NCBI GenBank assembly: GCA_003152165.1 | Contig: PLZO01000051.1 | Span: 1 to 36,110 of the forward strand | DNA: 36,110 bases | Origin: Chloroflexota bacterium | GTDB lineage: Bacteria > Chloroflexota > Limnocylindria > Limnocylindrales > CSP1-4 | Reading direction: 5' to 3' | Shown: one piece after another, positions 1 to 8,380 of the stretch | Layout of the letters: every line of letters starts with the position of its first letter | Position numbering within the stretch: position 1 is the stretch's first letter | Notes under the pieces: model-generated | Databases searched by the model: none | Told to the model about the DNA's origin: nothing | The model's input: only the letters and a program-made list of their open reading frames with translations | Translations under genes and position numbers: made by a program

Positions 1-360
1 CTGATCACGACGATCGCTGGCGACGACGCTCTCAAGGCTGCGGCACTGCGGCGCCGGGCCGACGCCCTTCGACACGACCTCAATGGGCCAGTCGGATCAC
101 CACTGGAACGACTCGTGATCGAACGAATCGTGATGACCTGGCTCGGAGTCGTTGAGGCGGAGCGACTTGCACTCCATGTCGGGGAGCGGTCGATCAAGCA
201 AGCCGACTACCTCGACCGGCGCCTCGACCGAGCCCAGCGGCGGCATCTCGCCGCGATCAAGGTCCTCGCTGTCGTTCGTCGACTCGGCGTGCCAGTGATC
301 CAGCTCAACGTGGCGGAGCGTCAGGTGAACGTAGGTCAGATCGATCGGGACCGAGATTGA
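1..360 (+). CDS. Conserved hypothetical protein, C-terminal part (5' end outside window)
   Basis: The frame is open from the first base to a TGA at 358-360, so this is the last 119 codons of a gene that starts upstream. The readable part is mainly helical and rich in Arg, Leu and Gln, with the pattern LERLVIERIVMTWL followed by DRAQRRHLAAIKVLAVVRRL and a closing segment ending near QVNVGQ. From memory, this RAQRRxLAAIKxLAxVRRL...QxNxxxxQVNV pattern recurs at the C-termini of unannotated proteins in planctomycetes and other soil bacteria, often near mobile DNA. No enzymatic motif is visible and I assign no function. A 137-bp gap without a recognisable gene separates it from the methyltransferase gene. 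Confidence 0.6.
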   Translation: MITTIAGDDALKAAALRRRADALRHDLNGPVGSPLERLVIERIVMTWLGVVEAERLALHVGERSIKQADYLDRRLDRAQRRHLAAIKVLAVVRRLGVPVIQLNVAERQVNVGQIDRDRD

Positions 361-497
361 GTAGACCCGTGACTAGGTGTTTGGATTGTTGACCAGGACA
401 GGCCCGACCGTTTCGGGCGACTTACAAGCCCGAGCTCAGGCTTTCCTCGCAGGATGTCCATGACGTTTCGCTCCCAGTCTCAGACAGCGGCCTGACG

Positions 498-1661
498 GTG
501 GCGACTTACGGGCGGCCGGGAACGGTCTCTGGAGCGCACCGGATTTCGCCGTCCCCGGACCTGACCCCGTTCATCAAATGGCCGGGCGGTAAATCGATGG
601 AACTTCCGGCCATCGCCGCGGCCGCCCCAACGCTGACCAGACGCCTCATTGACCCATTTATCGGCGGTGGGTCGGTCCTACTTGCCACCCCAAGCGAGGT
701 CGAGGCAGAGGTCAACGACGCCAGCGGCGATCTAATCGAGCTGTATCGCGCCGCACAGAATCAGTCAGCAGCCTTTCGAATTGCAGCCTCCGCGCTCGCC
801 GTGACTTGGGACGACCTAGCTGGGCTCGCCCTGCTATATGACGACCTCGGCGCACTCTTCCTTCGTGAAGGCGAGGAGTCGATTGAGCAGGCAGTCGTTC
901 GTCACTCGGCGCGGCTCGGGTCGTTGATCGACCCAGTCGGACGCAGCGTCACGGCAACCTTCCTGGGTCGAGCTGGAGGAGACCTGCGCGCAAAGTTCGA
1001 GCGGATGCGCAAGATTGAACTCGAGCTCGGGCAAACCCTCTCGGCTGACGATCTCCTCGCCAATATCGAAGGGAGCATCCGCTCGACCATCTACATGTCG
1101 ATCCGGAGTCGCTACAACGCAGCCCGCTTGAGCGCCGAGTGGACGCCGTCCCGGGTGGCTGACTTCTTCTTCCTCCGGGAGTTCACCTTCGCGGCGATGT
1201 TCCGGTTCAACGCCCGCAACGAATTCAATGTGCCCTACGGTGGCATTACCTACAACCGGAAGTCCCTCGCCGACAAGGTCGGCAAGATGTTCGCCCAGTC
1301 GATGGTCGAGCGACTCCAGAACACCCGGTTCTCGTGTGAGGACTTCGAGCCCTTCCTCGAGGAAATAGCGCCGGGCCCGGCCGACTTCGTCTTCGTCGAC
1401 CCGCCCTACGACAGTGACTTCAGCGCCTACGACAACATGGCCTTCGACGGAATCGATCAGCGCCGGCTCGAGGCGACGCTCGCCCGACTGCCGGCCAGGG
1501 TCATGGTGGTGATCAAGGACACCCCGGCCATCCGTTCGCTCTACAACGCCGATCGCTGGCACGTGGAGCAGGCGGCGAAGACCTACCCGTGGACAATCAA
1601 GTCGAGAAACGATCGAGAAACGACCCACCTCACGATCACGAACTACGACCTCGAGTTGTAG
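498..1661 (+). CDS. D12-class (Dam-like) DNA adenine N6-methyltransferase
   Basis: Predicted to transfer a methyl group from S-adenosylmethionine to adenine N6 in a short DNA recognition sequence. The D12-class order is complete: N-terminal FIKWPGGKS (residues 25-33), SAM-binding FIGGGSVLL (54-62), a middle target-recognition part, FRFNARNEFNVPYGG (about 235-249) and the catalytic DPPY (301-304). It is 387 residues, longer than E. coli Dam (278); the extra length lies in the middle region between about 80 and 215. The start is a GTG at 498; no closer start precedes the first motif. No restriction endonuclease is visible beside it, so it looks like an orphan enzyme or the remaining half of a restriction-modification system. 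Recognition sequence cannot be read from the protein. Neighbouring SPARSA and helicase genes suggest a defence-type setting. Confidence 0.9.
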   Translation: MATYGRPGTVSGAHRISPSPDLTPFIKWPGGKSMELPAIAAAAPTLTRRLIDPFIGGGSVLLATPSEVEAEVNDASGDLIELYRAAQNQSAAFRIAASALAVTWDDLAGLALLYDDLGALFLREGEESIEQAVVRHSARLGSLIDPVGRSVTATFLGRAGGDLRAKFERMRKIELELGQTLSADDLLANIEGSIRSTIYMSIRSRYNAARLSAEWTPSRVADFFFLREFTFAAMFRFNARNEFNVPYGGITYNRKSLADKVGKMFAQSMVERLQNTRFSCEDFEPFLEEIAPGPADFVFVDPPYDSDFSAYDNMAFDGIDQRRLEATLARLPARVMVVIKDTPAIRSLYNADRWHVEQAAKTYPWTIKSRNDRETTHLTITNYDLEL

Positions 1662-2199
1662 CCGCGATAGGGGGGACACGAGCCACGACCAATCTGTCCG
1701 GGCCCACAACGCCAGCCTCCTTGACGTCCCTCATCGACGTAGGACAAGGCTGGGCGCTTAGGGGTCGTCACACCGATTGTTAGGCCGCCATCGCGCGAGG
1801 CTTCAGGATGCCCGGCGGCCCCATTACCACAATGGTCAGACGTTCCACGCGCGAGACGATCGAGGCCTGCCGTTCGGCATCTAACCTGCCTTCAGGCGGT
1901 CGCCTCAGCGAGCCCTGTAGATGGGCCTCTGGTGGGACGCAAGCCGCACCGTGGCATCGAGGTGGGTGTCGCGTGTCTTAGCCCTCTCGCCCCGACCAAA
2001 CCTACCTCATCGTCGAGCAGCAGCTCCGAACGAGTCGACTGACTTCGGGGCGTCAGCGCCAGAATCCGGTGAGCTGCTCGGCGAGGGCTCGGCCTTGGTC
2101 GTAACCAGCCCGAGCAGCGGGCGGACGCAGAGACGGATCCGTCGCACCGGCGGCAGTGACCGCCGCGACGCCTTCTCGAGGCGTGCCATCCTAGAACGC
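1662..2199. other. 538-bp stretch without a supported gene
   Basis: Between the methyltransferase stop and the S4-protein start I see no coding region with recognisable motifs. An open frame continues upstream of the S4 protein to 1921, but its translation is low-complexity Arg/Ser/Pro sequence and matches no domain I know. The stretch may hold promoter sequence for the S4 gene and relics of rearrangement; no convincing terminator or repeat stands out. Confidence 0.5.
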
Positions 2200-2583
2200 G
2201 TGACTGGTCCCCTCGCCACCGACGAGACGCGTATCGATCGCTGGCTGTGCGCGGTGCGCCTCGTGAAGACCCGCCCGCTGGCGACCCGGTTGTGCGAAGG
2301 CGGCCACGTCCTCGTGAATGGATCGCCGGCCAAGCCGTCGACGAAGGTTCACGCGGGCGATCGAGTGGAGGCGCTCATCGCCGAGCGAAAGCGCATCGTC
2401 GAGGTCATGCGGCCGATCGAGTCGCGTGTCGGGGCCGCCATCGCCGCGACCTGCTACGTGGACCACAGCCCGCCCGTCGTGCCGGAGGCCGGTCCAGCGA
2501 TGATCCTCGTCCGTGGGGAGGGCCGGCCGAGCAAGCGCCTGCGGCGCGAGTTCGAGCGCCTGCGCAGGGCCGCCGACGCCTGA
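2200..2583 (+). CDS. hslR: S4-domain RNA-binding protein, Hsp15 (HslR)-like
   Basis: A 127-residue protein with an S4 RNA-binding domain at about residues 11-60 (RIDRWLCAVRLVKTR, then EGGHVLVNG and GDRVE) and a basic tail containing RPSKRLRREFERL. Hsp15 of E. coli (133 aa) binds 50S subunits carrying stalled nascent chains and helps recycle them; that role is family knowledge and assumed here. The frame stays open upstream to 1921, but homology begins just after the GTG at 2200, and choosing this start gives the usual family length. No strong ribosome binding site precedes it. Its stop codon (2581-2583) coincides with the point where the opposite-strand helicase loses homology, so the two genes meet at a probable recombination or assembly junction. 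Confidence 0.75.
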   Translation: MTGPLATDETRIDRWLCAVRLVKTRPLATRLCEGGHVLVNGSPAKPSTKVHAGDRVEALIAERKRIVEVMRPIESRVGAAIAATCYVDHSPPVVPEAGPAMILVRGEGRPSKRLRREFERLRRAADA

Positions 2584-4534
2584 GGGCGATCAGGCGCGGC
2601 CGGTTGGGGTGCGCCCGGAGGCGCTCAAGGAAGCGCTCCGCGCGCTTCAGGGCCGGCCGGAAGTCCTCGCCCCAGGTCGCGAATGTGTGGGCCTCGTCGA
2701 TCGCGATTCGTTTGACGATCCCAGCCTCCACGCCTCTCTCGATCCAACGCTGAAATTGGGCCTGGCAGAGGCGCTCGGGACTGACGTAGACGATCCGGAT
2801 CCCGTAATCGTGCTCGCCGGTCAGCTGGGCGGCCACCTCGGCTTTGCCGGTTCGGCTGTTCGACTCGCGCATCGGCGCGACAAGAGCGCGAACCATCCCG
2901 CCGGCGGTCCGGTTGAGGGCGAGGGCCTGGTCGGTCATGAGGGCGACGAGCGGGCTGACCACGACGGTGACCCCGGGCAGGGCGAGGGCCGGCAATTGGA
3001 ACAGGTAACTCTTGCCGGCGCTGGTCGGCAGGATCGCGAGGACGTCGCGGCCGGCGGCCAGATGGTCGAGCGCCTCGCGCTGGTAGTCGTACAGGTCGGT
3101 TGGCTTCTCCCGCAGGAGTGACGCGATCACCGCGGCGCGCTCGGCAAGCAGGCCCGGAAGCGAGCCATCATCGCGGGCGGCGTCGACCTCGACATCGGAC
3201 AGGCGGGCGTCGCGGATCGCCCGGACCGATGGCAGCAGCGTGTGCTCGTCGAGCGCCTCGGGACTCGACAGGGCCGCGGCCCGTTCGGTCGAGAGGACCG
3301 TCGGGTCCTCAGCGAGGAAGGACCAAATCCGCCGCCAAGCCTCTGCCATCGGGGCGATGTTCCCGCCGCCCGGACCGTAGACCTCGTCGTCGACGACAAG
3401 GCCCTCGAGCGAGCCGAGGAAGATCTGGCGGTAGGCGCGGTGGAGGCGCGTCGGCCCGGCGAGTCGGCGGTCGCTGATGACGACGACCCCGCGGTGGTCG
3501 ACGCTGCGGACCAGCCGCCCGACCCCCTGGCGGAGGTCCATCGCTGCGAGCGGCAGGTAGTAGCGCTCGTTGGCTACGGTGTCGGGATCGGCCTCGTCGG
3601 CGGCCTCGGCGGCCGCGCGGACGACCTCCCGTCGGGCGACGGTGACAGGGTCGTTGAACGGCGCGAACGGGAGCTTGTTCACCCAGACGAGGCGAAGGCG
3701 GTCCGGTTCGTCGACATCGACGCCCTGCCACAGTCCCTTGGTCCCGACGATCGCCCCGCCACGCTCCTTGAACACGTCGACCGCGGAGGCCGTGCCGAGG
3801 TAGCCGGCGGAACTGATTGGGTACTCGCGGCCAAGCGAGCCGCGGACCTCGATGAGCCGCTCGTAGATCCTGTTGGCGGCCTTGCGCGAGGTCGTCAGGA
3901 CCATCGCCCCGTTGCGGTTGGCGTCGGCCACTTCGGCCAGGAACCGGCCGACCTGCTGGGCGACCGAAGCGATGGCCCCTGCCTCCTGCTCGCTCCAGGA
4001 CGGGAAGTCGGCCAGACAGACGAGCCGCGCCTGACGCCGGAGATCGAATGGCGTGTCGAGGGCGACCTCGCGGACGCTGGCGGAATCGAGCGCCAGGCGC
4101 TCGCGGATGAAGGCGAACGAGCGGTCGACCCGCAGCGTGGCTGACAAGTAGTAGGTCCGCGCGAATGCCCCCTGGAACGTTCGGTATCGCGGCTCGCGGC
4201 CGAGTTCGACGGGCGAGGAGGTGACCCGGAAGCGGAAGCCTCGCTCGCGCGATCCGTGCCGATCGCGCTCGTCAAGCCAGACCACTCGGTTCGACGGCGG
4301 CGCAGTTGGATCGGGCGGATCGACAATCGCGACAAGGTCGTCGGCGATCCGCCGGGCGCTGGCGGCGAGGTCGTTGAAGCGATCGCCGAGCGTCTCGCGG
4401 CGCTCCTCGTCGAGCCGATCGGGCCGGTGCGCCTGGCCCGCGACCGCCGTGGCCACGCGCTCAAGTCGGTAAGCGACGTCCTCGAGAGTCCGGATGAAGC
4501 CCGCCCGCGGCGGGACTGGAGCGTTGAAGGGGCT
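2405..4534 (-). pseudogene. 3' part of broken helicase: DinG C-terminal lobe plus N-terminal RecQ-like lobe, truncated
   Basis: This frame continues the gene starting at 6579 after a frameshift near 4528-4534. It begins with FNAPVPPRAGFI and supplies the second helicase lobe of the DinG-like module: TYYLSATL, GTKGLWQGVD and the motif VI-like QGVGRLVRS. A linker follows, then the start of a RecQ-like helicase: DYQREALDHL, Walker A PTSAGKS, VVVSPLVALM, the motif II box AIDEAH and TWGEDFRPA. Similarity stops at LIAL, where RecQ proteins normally continue into motif III (TATA). The remaining roughly 60 codons, down to the stop at 2405, are only the antisense of the S4-domain gene. RecQ motifs III-VI, the zinc region and the HRDC region are all missing. 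The RecQ part therefore cannot be a working helicase unless the missing part is supplied elsewhere. Confidence 0.8.
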
Positions 4535-6579
4535 GGCAGGGTGACGACCCGAAGCGCATCACGGTGCAGCGGATCGCGCCCGGCGGCGGCGTCGAACAGG
4601 CGGGAGGCCGAGCGAGGCACGGTCTCGCCGTCGAGCAGGTCGTCGAGCGCGCGGAACATGTCGCGCAACCAGTCGTAGCGCTCGACCTCGTCAGGCGAGC
4701 TGCTTACAGCCGGCGGTCGGATCCAGTCGCGCAGCTCGGCGTGGGCTTCTTCCACCAGGGCCCAATCGAGGCGGGCCGACAACGCGTCGGTCACCGCTCC
4801 CTCGAGCGAATGGGACTCGTCGACGATGAGCAGCGTCCGATCAGGCGCCGGGAAGTCGTCGAGATGGGCGAGCAGGAGGGCGTGGTTCGTGACAAGCAGG
4901 CGGTGTCGGTCGAGGACCTCGCGGACCGTGCTCGTGTGTTCGGCCGGCGACGACTCGTTCGCGCGGTAGTCGCCGGCCTCGGCCTGCGACAGGTAACGCA
5001 GATAGAGCCCGCGCCGGCTCGGTCGACCCCGCCGCTCGGCGAGGTAATCGTCGAAGAACGGCTCGATGTCCACCGGATCGACCGAGTGGGCCTCCCACTC
5101 CTCGACCGGGCTGCCCTGGGTGACCAGGCGACTGGCAAGGTAAATGGCTAGTTCCGCGAAGCCGGTCTGCCCGACGACATCGCCGCGCCGAGCCACCCGG
5201 GCCGGATCCGAGGCGTCGGCCAGGGAGCGGATGAGGCCGGCCAGTGAGAGCCGGTTGGCGGCGCCTTTGGCGAGCGAGGTCGATTCGATTAGCCCGGGCA
5301 CAACGCCCGCTTCGTGGAGGCGGTAGATGGCCCGGGCCAGCTGCGTAAACGTGCTTATGACGACCCGGTTGGCCGGGTCCGCCGCCAGCCAGTCGAGCGC
5401 GGCGGCGAGCAGGACGAACGTCTTGCCCGTCCCGGTCGGAGCCTCGACCAAGGCGTCGTGGCCGTCGGCGATCCAGGCGCGCATAGCGGCCAGCATCTCG
5501 GTCTGGCTGTCGCGCACCGGCGTGCCCGTGCCGAGCGACGCGCCGACGAGCCGGCCGAGGTCGATCCCGCCCGGCCCAGCGAGGGCGCTGAAATCCGGGA
5601 CCCCGGAAGCCGCTGGTTGGCGGAGCGGCGCCTTGCCGACGCTGCCGATCGCCGCGCCGATCACCGCGCGGACGTCGATCGCGTCGAACACGGCGACTGG
5701 TGGTGGCGATGATAGGAGGCCGAACAGGGCGACCCAGGCGTCCGACTCGCGCCCGATGGAGCGGACCAGCGAAGCCAGGTCGGTGGGCCACGTCTCGACC
5801 TCGGCCGCCGCGAACCGCATGAGGTCGGCGAGCATTCGGGCATCGTCTGCCGCGTCGTGGGCAACGAGCCCGGTGAGGTCGACTTCGAGCCGCGCCTTGA
5901 CCTCGTCGAGCCGCGCCTCGTTGATGAGGCGACTCAGGGCGTGCCTACGCGGTGGGACCGGCCAAACTGCGATGGCGAGATAGAGCCCGTCGATCCGCCG
6001 AATCCCAGGCGGGACTTCGGCCCCCACCCTGGCGAGCGCCTCGTCGAGGAGCGGGAAGTCAAAGGCCCGCCCGTTGTAGGCGACAATTGCGTCGGCGCCC
6101 TCGAGGAAGTCGAGGAGGTCGGCGAGGACCGCCGCCGGGTCCCCGCCGTCGCGCGCAATCGAATCACGCAGATCGTCGCGGACAATTCTGGCCGCCAAGT
6201 CGTCGGAGAGTCGGACGAACCGGTCGAATGGCGGAGCCGAGGCCGCCCACGCGGGATCAGGCCCGAAGCGGACGGCGCCGACCTGGAAGATCGTCCGCTC
6301 ACCCTCTGGGCGTTGCTCGGTATAACGGAGCACGGTCTCGAGGTCGATTGCAACGAGCCGTCGGAGCCCGCGCGGTGGCGGTCTCTCGGGATCGCCGCGC
6401 GCAGGCTGAGGGACCCGTAGCAGGTCGCCGTCCTGGACGAGGTCGCCGATCCGCTCGAGTTCTCCCGCGAATTGGGCCGGCGTCAGGTCCGGATTGATCC
6501 GGCTGCGGGCGAGCTCGTAGAGATCGGGAAGAGAGATCCCGTCCGGGTGTGCTTCGATCAAGTCGCGGATATCCGCCAA
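4529..6579 (-). pseudogene. 5' part of broken helicase: DEDD exonuclease plus DinG-like helicase first lobe (frameshifted)
   Basis: Starts at a TTG (6577-6579); an in-frame stop lies just upstream. Residues about 73-255 form a DEDDh 3'-5' exonuclease like DNA polymerase III epsilon: AIDLET (Asp79, Glu81), VAYNGRAFDFPLL (Asp174) and HDAADDA (His241, Asp246). A DinG/XPD-like superfamily 2 helicase follows, with Walker A EAPTGTGKT (379-387) and motif II VDESH (586-590). Between these motifs, where E. coli DinG carries four Fe-S cysteines, no cysteine is present, resembling the Fe-S-free DinG of Gram-positive bacteria. After TLPAP (residue 684) the frame shifts; the sequence CAGCCCCTTC at the break fits loss of one base. 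The shifted frame stays open to 3895 but is nonsense. Either a decayed gene or one sequencing error; the coding signal is otherwise intact. Confidence 0.8.
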
Positions 6580-6796
6580 CCTTCACCCGCCCAGTTAGGC
6601 CGAGGCCACGTCTGTCCGATCATTGGCGGTCGCCCCGGCTGGCTGGAAGCCTACCGGCACTGCCCCGAATTACCGTCTCATCTAGGTGCCGTGGGGCCTA
6701 GCCGCCGGAATGGCACTCTCGCGATATTGTTAGCGCACGACAGTGACAGCTAGGCTGACACAGGTGGGGGCTGCCCGACGGTTGCTGGATTCGACC

Positions 6797-6835
6797 ACGA
6801 GAGGATCAGATCGCGCCGGACCCGCGATCCCTCGT
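6797..6835 (+). other. Two-stem inverted repeat in intergenic space
   Basis: An outer 5-bp stem pairs 6797-6801 (ACGAG) with 6831-6835 (CTCGT). An inner 7-bp stem pairs 6809-6815 (GATCGCG) with 6823-6829 (CGCGATC) around a 7-base loop. It lies in the 369-bp gap between the helicase start and the Argonaute stop, where I see no protein gene. Together with the hairpin/T-tract about 60 bases further on it could belong to a small plus-strand RNA, or to the 3' untranslated region of the Argonaute mRNA read on the minus strand. Confidence 0.3.
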
Positions 6836-6896
6836 CTCAAAACTTGACACCAGCTCACGTCGTCCCGACACTGACAAAGTTCTCTTTACAACTTTT

Positions 6897-6922
6897 GGGG
6901 TCACCTCCGGGTGGCCCCTTTT
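6897..6922 (+). terminator. Hairpin followed by T4, terminator-like on the plus strand
   Basis: GGGGTCACC (6897-6905) pairs with GGTGGCCCC (6910-6918), nine pairs with one G-T wobble and a 4-base loop, followed directly by TTTT. This has the shape of an intrinsic terminator for plus-strand transcription. No plus-strand protein gene precedes it, and the minus-strand Argonaute gene (ending at 6949) would meet the hairpin without a T-tract after it. It could still stop the minus-strand message weakly or protect its 3' end. Confidence 0.4.
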
Positions 6923-6948
6923 CCTTGCCCGGCGCCCGGCTGTCGGCG

Positions 6949-8379
6949 CTACATGAACAGCCGGAGCGGATACGGCCTGGGGTCGAGCGTCGGCATTCGC
7001 TTGACGACCTCGGCGAGGGTGTGGGCGAAGGCGAGGGTGCCAGGCATAGAGTCGTACAGGCTGTCGTTGTTCCAGTCCATCTTGCTGAGGGCGAGGATCT
7101 CGCGGCCGAGCAGCTGTGCGTCGCCGCGGCCCGCGAATCGGCGCAAGAGGAGCGGCCGCGGAATCGCTTTTCCTCCAGGGAACCAGGGCGCGCCGCCGGT
7201 CACCGAGGCCGAATTACCCTGGGTCCAGAGAAGCGCCTCCTGGTCGCCGATCGTCATCAGCGTTCCTCGGTTGAGCGGCCACTTGTCGGCCTCGCTCGCC
7301 CCGCCAGCCCGTCCTGGCGCCAAAAGTCGGACGCCCCGCCATCGAGTGTCCTGGACCTGCACGAGTTCTACCTCATCGATCCGCCCGAGGGCATCGAAAC
7401 ACCCCTCGATCTCGCGGAGCTTGAACTCTGTGTTCTTGTGGATGACCACGCGCCGCGGCATCCGCCCAGCGTGGCGGTCGAGGTACAGCCGCAGACTTCG
7501 CGCCATGACCGCTCGCATCTGATCCCTCGAGAGGAATGGATTCTTGCCGAAGACCGAGATCTTCGAGGCGTCGGTCTCGTAGGCCAGGAACTCCAGGCCA
7601 GTCCCCTCGGCGTCGAAGATCTGGCTGCAGCAAGTGACGTAGCGGAGGGTGCCGGCTTCCTTCCGCAGGGCGTAGCTCAGCCCGATAAACGCGGTGTCTG
7701 GCTGGACCGCCTCCATCTTCCAGGGCACGCCGCCGGCCTTCGTGTAGAGCGCCACACCGAGACGCCAGCTCACGCTCGCCCGGCACTTGTAGCGCAACGA
7801 GTCGTCGTTCAGGATCTGGGTCGGAATGGCCTGCGCCGCCGTCTTGGCCTTGATGAAATCGTGCAGGTCGAAGTCATCGCTGACCCCGCCCTCGAAGGCC
7901 GCATGCCAGGCGGTCGGCAGATAGATGAGGACGACATCCCATTCAGTTCGGATGTTCCGGAGCTGGCCGAAAGCCGACGAGATAGCCTCGGCGACAGATC
8001 GCTGCGGCTGTGGCCCCGATCGAACCGCCGCGTCGAGTGTCGCCGGGAGCTCGATGAAGTTGGAGCCCGGGAGCGCGAGCTTCTGGCGGAACACCGCCTC
8101 GAAGCCCGGGAAGTGTGGAAGGTACACCTGGCGCTCCTGCGGCACCTGAGGCTGCGAGAGCTCGGTCACGAGCCGATTGACGGTCGGCGCCTGTCCGGCC
8201 GGCACGATGGCGGCAAGGCGGATCGTGGGCGGCATGGCGCCGAGGATCGAGTGGCTGAATGGGCCGAACTTCTGTAACCCGCGCAGCGGGTGCGCGTCGC
8301 GCTGGCTCGCGTCGTACGGGTCGAAGCTCAGCAGAGGTTCGGCCAGCTCGGTGTAGTCGGGAAGCTGGGGATACGCCAT
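6949..8379 (-). CDS. Short prokaryotic Argonaute (MID-PIWI), SPARSA-type, catalytically inactive
   Basis: A 476-residue protein of the size of short pAgos, which hold only MID and PIWI domains and lack N and PAZ. Recognisable parts are the MID pocket around NDDSLRYK and LYTKAGGVPWK (191-221), the PIWI strand FIGLSYAL (231-238), VVIHKNTEF (311-319) and the C-terminal PLRLFM. In slicing Argonautes the PIWI strand reads IGxD; here Ser235 occupies the position of the first catalytic Asp, so it should bind guide and target without cutting. In characterised SPARSA systems the pAgo loads a guide, recognises invader DNA and triggers the partner SIR2 NADase. The ATG at 8379-8377 lies one base after the partner's stop (TGA-C-ATG), so the pair is translationally coupled, and it has no other partner. 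The subfamily call rests on the SIR2-APAZ neighbour. Confidence 0.9.
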   Translation of the reverse strand: MAYPQLPDYTELAEPLLSFDPYDASQRDAHPLRGLQKFGPFSHSILGAMPPTIRLAAIVPAGQAPTVNRLVTELSQPQVPQERQVYLPHFPGFEAVFRQKLALPGSNFIELPATLDAAVRSGPQPQRSVAEAISSAFGQLRNIRTEWDVVLIYLPTAWHAAFEGGVSDDFDLHDFIKAKTAAQAIPTQILNDDSLRYKCRASVSWRLGVALYTKAGGVPWKMEAVQPDTAFIGLSYALRKEAGTLRYVTCCSQIFDAEGTGLEFLAYETDASKISVFGKNPFLSRDQMRAVMARSLRLYLDRHAGRMPRRVVIHKNTEFKLREIEGCFDALGRIDEVELVQVQDTRWRGVRLLAPGRAGGASEADKWPLNRGTLMTIGDQEALLWTQGNSASVTGGAPWFPGGKAIPRPLLLRRFAGRGDAQLLGREILALSKMDWNNDSLYDSMPGTLAFAHTLAEVVKRMPTLDPRPYPLRLFM

Positions 8380-8380
8380 G

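Noticed and set aside
1921-2199. N-terminal extension of the S4-domain protein
   Set aside because: The extra 93 codons are low-complexity Ser/Arg sequence without homology and would make the protein far longer than Hsp15.
6781-6800. Possible tRNA or tmRNA T-loop (GGATTCGACCA)
   Set aside because: No cloverleaf, and no tmRNA tag frame or 5' acceptor match nearby.
6949-8379. Argonaute as a guide-directed nuclease
   Set aside because: The PIWI strand has Ser at the first catalytic Asp position (FIGLSY), and the protein is a short pAgo paired with SIR2-APAZ.
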